A stretch of DNA of 64,000 nt from Marinobacterium_D sp050908845 (GTDB lineage Bacteria; Pseudomonadota; Gammaproteobacteria; Pseudomonadales; Balneatricaceae). A program made the translations under genes and the position numbers. Positions 61,041 to 64,000 of this stretch are shown one piece after another. Every line of letters begins with the position of its first letter. Within the stretch, counting starts at the first letter, position 1. Location: NCBI RefSeq assembly GCF_050908845.1, contig NZ_CP194171.1:2108001-2172000 (forward strand), given 5' to 3'. Below the pieces are notes generated by a model that made no database searches, was not told the origin of the DNA, and saw only the letters and a list, made by a program, of their open reading frames with translations.

Positions 61041-62207
61041 ATGAACCTTCACGAGTACCAGGGTAAACAGCTGTTTGCCGCCTATGGTCTGCCGGTTTCC
61101 AAAGGGATTGCGGTAGATACTCCGGAAGCAGCAGTAGAAGCAGCAAAGCAGATTGGGGGAGACAAGTGGGTCGTCAAGGCTCAGGTCCACGCTGGCGGCC
61201 GCGGTAAAGCGGGCGGCGTGAAACTGGTCGACAGCCCGGATGAAGCCAAAGCCTTCGCTGAAAAGTGGCTCGGCGAGCGTCTGGTGACTTACCAGACAGA
61301 TGCCAATGGTCAGCCGGTTTCCAAGATCCTGGTTGAAACCTGCACCGACATTGCCAACGAACTCTACCTGGGTGCCGTTGTCGATCGCTCCAGCCGCCGT
61401 ATCGTCTTCATGGCATCTACCGAAGGTGGTGTGGAGATCGAGAAAGTTGCTGAAGAGACTCCGGAAAAGATTCTCAAGGCTACCGTTGACCCGCTGACCG
61501 GCGCTCAGCCGTATCAGGGTCGCGAGCTGGCTTTCAAACTGGGCCTGAAAGGCGACCAGATCAAGCAGTTCGTCAAGATCTTCCTGGGTCTGGCGAAGAT
61601 GTTTGAAGAGAAAGACCTGGCGCTGCTGGAAATCAACCCGCTGGTTATCACCGACCAGGGTAACCTGCACTGCCTGGACGCCAAGGTTGTCATCGACGGT
61701 AACTCTGTTTACCGCCACAAGGACATCCAGGAGATGCACGACCCGTCTCAGGACGACGAGCGTGAAGCCCGTGCGGCCGAGTGGGACCTGAACTACGTGG
61801 CACTGACCGGCAACATCGGTTGCATGGTTAACGGTGCTGGCCTGGCCATGGGTACCATGGATATCGTTTCCCTGCACGGCGGTTTCCCGGCTAACTTCCT
61901 CGACGTTGGTGGTGGTGCAACCAAAGAGCGTGTTACCGAAGCATTCAAAATCATCCTCGAAGACGACAAGGTCAAGGCCGTACTGGTCAACATCTTCGGC
62001 GGTATCGTTCGCTGCGACCTGATCGCCGAAGGTATCATCGGTGCCGTCAAGGAAGTGGGTGTAGAAGTACCGGTTGTGGTACGTCTGGAAGGTAACAACG
62101 CAGATCTGGGTTCCAAGCTCCTGTCTGAGTCTGGCCTGGATATCATCGCAGCGACCAGCCTGACCGACGCGGCTCAGCAGGCTGTTAAAGCAGCGGAGGC
62201 TAAATAA
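61041..62207 (+). CDS. sucC: Succinyl-CoA synthetase beta subunit
   Basis: 388 residues, equal to E. coli SucC. ATP-grasp domain opening with MNLHEYQGKQLFAAYGLPV, KAQVHAGGRGKAGGVKL, and NGAGLAMGTMDIVSLHGG. Binds nucleotide and succinate; with SucD it forms ATP from succinyl-CoA. It ends in an in-gene GGAGG that serves as the ribosome site for sucD, 2 bp away. Confidence 0.97.
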   Translation: MNLHEYQGKQLFAAYGLPVSKGIAVDTPEAAVEAAKQIGGDKWVVKAQVHAGGRGKAGGVKLVDSPDEAKAFAEKWLGERLVTYQTDANGQPVSKILVETCTDIANELYLGAVVDRSSRRIVFMASTEGGVEIEKVAEETPEKILKATVDPLTGAQPYQGRELAFKLGLKGDQIKQFVKIFLGLAKMFEEKDLALLEINPLVITDQGNLHCLDAKVVIDGNSVYRHKDIQEMHDPSQDDEREARAAEWDLNYVALTGNIGCMVNGAGLAMGTMDIVSLHGGFPANFLDVGGGATKERVTEAFKIILEDDKVKAVLVNIFGGIVRCDLIAEGIIGAVKEVGVEVPVVVRLEGNNADLGSKLLSESGLDIIAATSLTDAAQQAVKAAEAK

Positions 62208-62209
62208 TC

Positions 62210-63091
62210 ATGTCCGTACTGATTAATAAAGACACCAAAGTAATCTGTCAGGGTTTCACTGGTGGTCAGGGTACCTTCCACTCTGAACAGGCGATCGCTT
62301 ACGGCACCAAGATGGTTGGTGGTGTAACTCCGGGCAAGGGTGGCACTGAGCACCTGGGCCTGCCGGTCTTCAACACCGTTGCTGAAGCGGTAGAAGCGAC
62401 TGGCGCTGAAGCCTCTGTTATCTACGTGCCGGCTCCTTTCTGTAAGGATTCCATCCTGGAAGCCGCCAACGCGGGTATCAAACTGATCGTTTGTATCACT
62501 GAGCACATTCCGGTTATGGATATGCTGCAGTGCAAGGTCAAGTGTGACGAACTGGGCGTGCGCCTGATCGGTCCGAACTGTCCGGGCGTTATCACTCCGG
62601 GTGAGTGCAAGATCGGTATCATGCCGGGTCACATCCACCTGCCGGGTAAAGTGGGTATCGTTTCCCGCTCTGGTACTCTGACTTACGAAGCGGTCAAGCA
62701 GACCACTGACGCCGGTTTCGGTCAGTCTACCTGTGTCGGTATCGGTGGTGACCCGATCCCGGGCTCCAACTTCATCGACATTCTGGAAATGTTCCAGAAC
62801 GACCCGCAGACCGAAGCGATCGTTATGATCGGTGAGATCGGTGGTTCTGCCGAGGAAGAAGCGGCTGCCTACATCAAGGCAAACGTGACCAAGCCGGTTG
62901 TTTCCTACATCGCTGGTGTTACTGCACCTCCGGGCAAGCGCATGGGCCACGCCGGTGCGATCATCTCTGGTGGTAAGGGTACTGCGGACGAGAAGTTTGC
63001 AGCGCTGGAAGACGCTGGCGTCAAGACTGTTCGCTCTCTGGCTGACATCGGCAAGGCTCTGTCCGAGCTGACCGGTTGGGAAATGAAGTAA
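62210..63091 (+). CDS. sucD: Succinyl-CoA synthetase alpha subunit
   Basis: 293 residues. CoA-binding Rossmann fold (QGFTGGQGTFHSEQAIAYG), the CPGVITPGECKIGIMPG segment and the phosphorylated His247 in MGHAGAIISGGKG. Forms the active site with SucC. Translation probably couples to sucC. The TCA unit ends here, followed by a strong terminator. Confidence 0.97.
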   Translation: MSVLINKDTKVICQGFTGGQGTFHSEQAIAYGTKMVGGVTPGKGGTEHLGLPVFNTVAEAVEATGAEASVIYVPAPFCKDSILEAANAGIKLIVCITEHIPVMDMLQCKVKCDELGVRLIGPNCPGVITPGECKIGIMPGHIHLPGKVGIVSRSGTLTYEAVKQTTDAGFGQSTCVGIGGDPIPGSNFIDILEMFQNDPQTEAIVMIGEIGGSAEEEAAAYIKANVTKPVVSYIAGVTAPPGKRMGHAGAIISGGKGTADEKFAALEDAGVKTVRSLADIGKALSELTGWEMK

Positions 63092-63106
63092 TTTCCAATC
63101 TGGATC

Positions 63107-63135
63107 AAAAAAGGCGACTCCGGTCGCCTTTTTTT
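63107..63135 (+). terminator. Terminator after sucD
   Basis: AAAAAAGGCGAC, loop TCCG, GTCGCCTTTTTTT; a perfect stem with a 7-T tail. The A-run may make it work on the opposite strand too. Confidence 0.93.
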
Positions 63136-63230
63136 GTGTCTTTAGTTTGCTGCTTAGTGATAAAACTGTGGTCGTCGAGTGACAGCTATTCTGCTGTTGG
63201 TGGTCATTCAGGATTGAAAGGGAAAAAACA

Positions 63231-63539
63231 ATGATGAAGACGTTATCAGCGGGTGGCATTGGTCTGTCGATGCTCCTGATCAGCCAGCTGGGAGTGGCTC
63301 AGACGGGTGCAGAGGTGGTTGAGAAGCACTGTATTGCCTGTCACGAGGCAGGCGTTGGTGGTGCGCCTAAACCCGATGACAAGGCGGCTTGGGCGCCACG
63401 GCTGGCGACAGGGATGGATGCGATGCTTGCGACCGTTAAAGCGGGTAAGGGTGCAATGCCTAAAATGGGCACCTGCATGAGTTGTAGCGATGAAGAGCTC
63501 AGCAATGCCATCTCCGAGCTTACAGCGGGTGCTCGATAG
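63231..63539 (+). CDS. Cytochrome c5-type monoheme cytochrome
   Basis: 102 residues with a signal peptide (1-23) and CIACH (Cys34, Cys37, His38). The WAPRLATGMDAML segment and the KMGTCMSCSDEEL end, which carries the axial Met and a Cys pair that forms a disulfide, are typical of cytochrome c5. A periplasmic electron carrier, likely to terminal oxidases or other reductases. It lies after the TCA terminator, as a separate unit. AAGGGA-type site upstream; the ATG at 63234 is an alternative. Confidence 0.92.
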   Translation: MMKTLSAGGIGLSMLLISQLGVAQTGAEVVEKHCIACHEAGVGGAPKPDDKAAWAPRLATGMDAMLATVKAGKGAMPKMGTCMSCSDEELSNAISELTAGAR

Positions 63540-63567
63540 CAGTGAGCAGCCTGAATATCGGCGTTGC

Positions 63568-64000
63568 TTACGCAGGTTCTATGAGCGCCATGGTGTCGTT
63601 GGTCCAGGCCAGGGCTTCAATCTGGCACTGTTGATATAGCTCGGGGCTATCGCAGGTAAGTGCCTCCCAGTCGCCCTCGCAGAGTGCCTGTACTTGGCCT
63701 GCCAGTTCGCCAAGTGGTCCCGAGCGTTCTCTGATGGCCAGTTTGATCTCGTCACTGACGGCGATCTGTTCCAGCAGCTGTTCCCGGTCTATATCGAGCA
63801 GCGCGTCCAGGCGATCAAGCACTCCGCAGAGGAAAGCGGTACTGGGCGCTATCTGTGACTCCGGTGAGCGTTCTGCAATCAGTTCGCTCAAGCGTGCAAC
63901 GGTCAGTATCTGCCGGGTGAGCTCCGTGGGTTTTGTCTTCTGCCCGGACAGTGCCAGCAGAGATATCCATTTTTGTATTTCGCTCAGACCGAGAATAATC
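63568..64000 (-). CDS. HDOD-type signalling protein, C-terminal part (cut by the window edge)
   Basis: The frame is open from the right edge to a TAA at 63568-63570, about 143 codons. It reads ...SEIQKWISLLALSGQK..., LTVARLSELIAERSP, AFLCGVLDRLDALLDIDREQLLEQI, SDEIKLAIRERSGPLG and QALCEGDWEAL, the C-terminal pattern of EAL-HDOD (YuxH/CdgJ-like) proteins. The EAL part would lie beyond the window. A start inside the window (63891) would give only a fragment. Function: signalling scaffold in c-di-GMP or motility control, inferred. Confidence 0.8.
   Translation of the reverse strand, partial: IILGLSEIQKWISLLALSGQKTKPTELTRQILTVARLSELIAERSPESQIAPSTAFLCGVLDRLDALLDIDREQLLEQIAVSDEIKLAIRERSGPLGELAGQVQALCEGDWEALTCDSPELYQQCQIEALAWTNDTMALIEPA

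Overview
The window looks like a chromosomal segment of a marine gammaproteobacterium of the Oceanospirillales/Pseudomonadales kind. The grounds are the gene order gltA | sdhCDAB-sucAB-lpd-sucCD, a uvrB/aminotransferase divergent pair, a TRAP transporter with its own two-component system, a cytochrome c5, flagellar sigma-28 control of a chemoreceptor, and many c-di-GMP and HDOD signalling proteins. No rRNA, transposase, prophage or CRISPR array was found, and one tRNA (Val, GAC) is present. Species is not assigned.

Layout. 0-10 kb: a candidate small RNA, the cold-shock helicase DeaD, a YfcG-type glutathione transferase, an anchored unknown protein, SmrA, a degenerate GGDEF membrane protein translationally coupled to TmcA, a YcbX-like MOSC protein, a TPR methyltransferase and a DUF3820 protein. 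10-20 kb: a CigR/RcnB-like secreted protein, the YbaK deacylase, a GlrR-like regulator whose AAA+ core looks dead, dodecin, a lipoprotein, a DnaJ membrane protein with a VWA protein, an OlsF-like two-domain acyltransferase, a 59-residue Arg/Asp-rich protein, a cytidine-deaminase-like enzyme and a PanE-HopJ fusion. 20-38 kb: MetG, an HDOD protein, TrmA, a three-part LplT-PlsC-Aas protein, ApbC/Mrp, Dcd, two unknown proteins (one with an internal duplication), a TolC-family porin, a diguanylate cyclase, an aminotransferase and UvrB.

38-49 kb is a sensory and transport block. A chemoreceptor lies behind a near-perfect sigma-28 promoter. A TakP-like TRAP system (dctPQM) is followed by a Cache histidine kinase and a LuxR-type regulator that probably control it. 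An orphan periplasmic binding protein faces a membrane PAS-GGDEF-EAL protein, an arrangement reminiscent of NspS/MbaA. Then come tRNA-Val and a zinc-ribbon protein.

50-63 kb is the TCA block. Citrate synthase is divergent from succinate dehydrogenase across a 432-bp regulatory region holding both promoters and an 18-bp perfect palindrome. 2-oxoglutarate dehydrogenase (sucAB-lpd) and succinyl-CoA synthetase (sucCD) follow. A terminator after sdhB and another after sucD split the block into transcription units. Together these genes run citrate formation and the oxoglutarate-to-fumarate arc of the cycle. The window ends with cytochrome c5 and the 3' part of an HDOD/EAL-type gene cut by the right edge.

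The most unusual items are the pseudo-enhancer-binding protein (11173-12567), the PanE-HopJ fusion (18264-19577), the binding-protein/GGDEF-EAL pair (45162-48685), the candidate sRNA (about 202-323), and the 59-aa protein (17432-17611).
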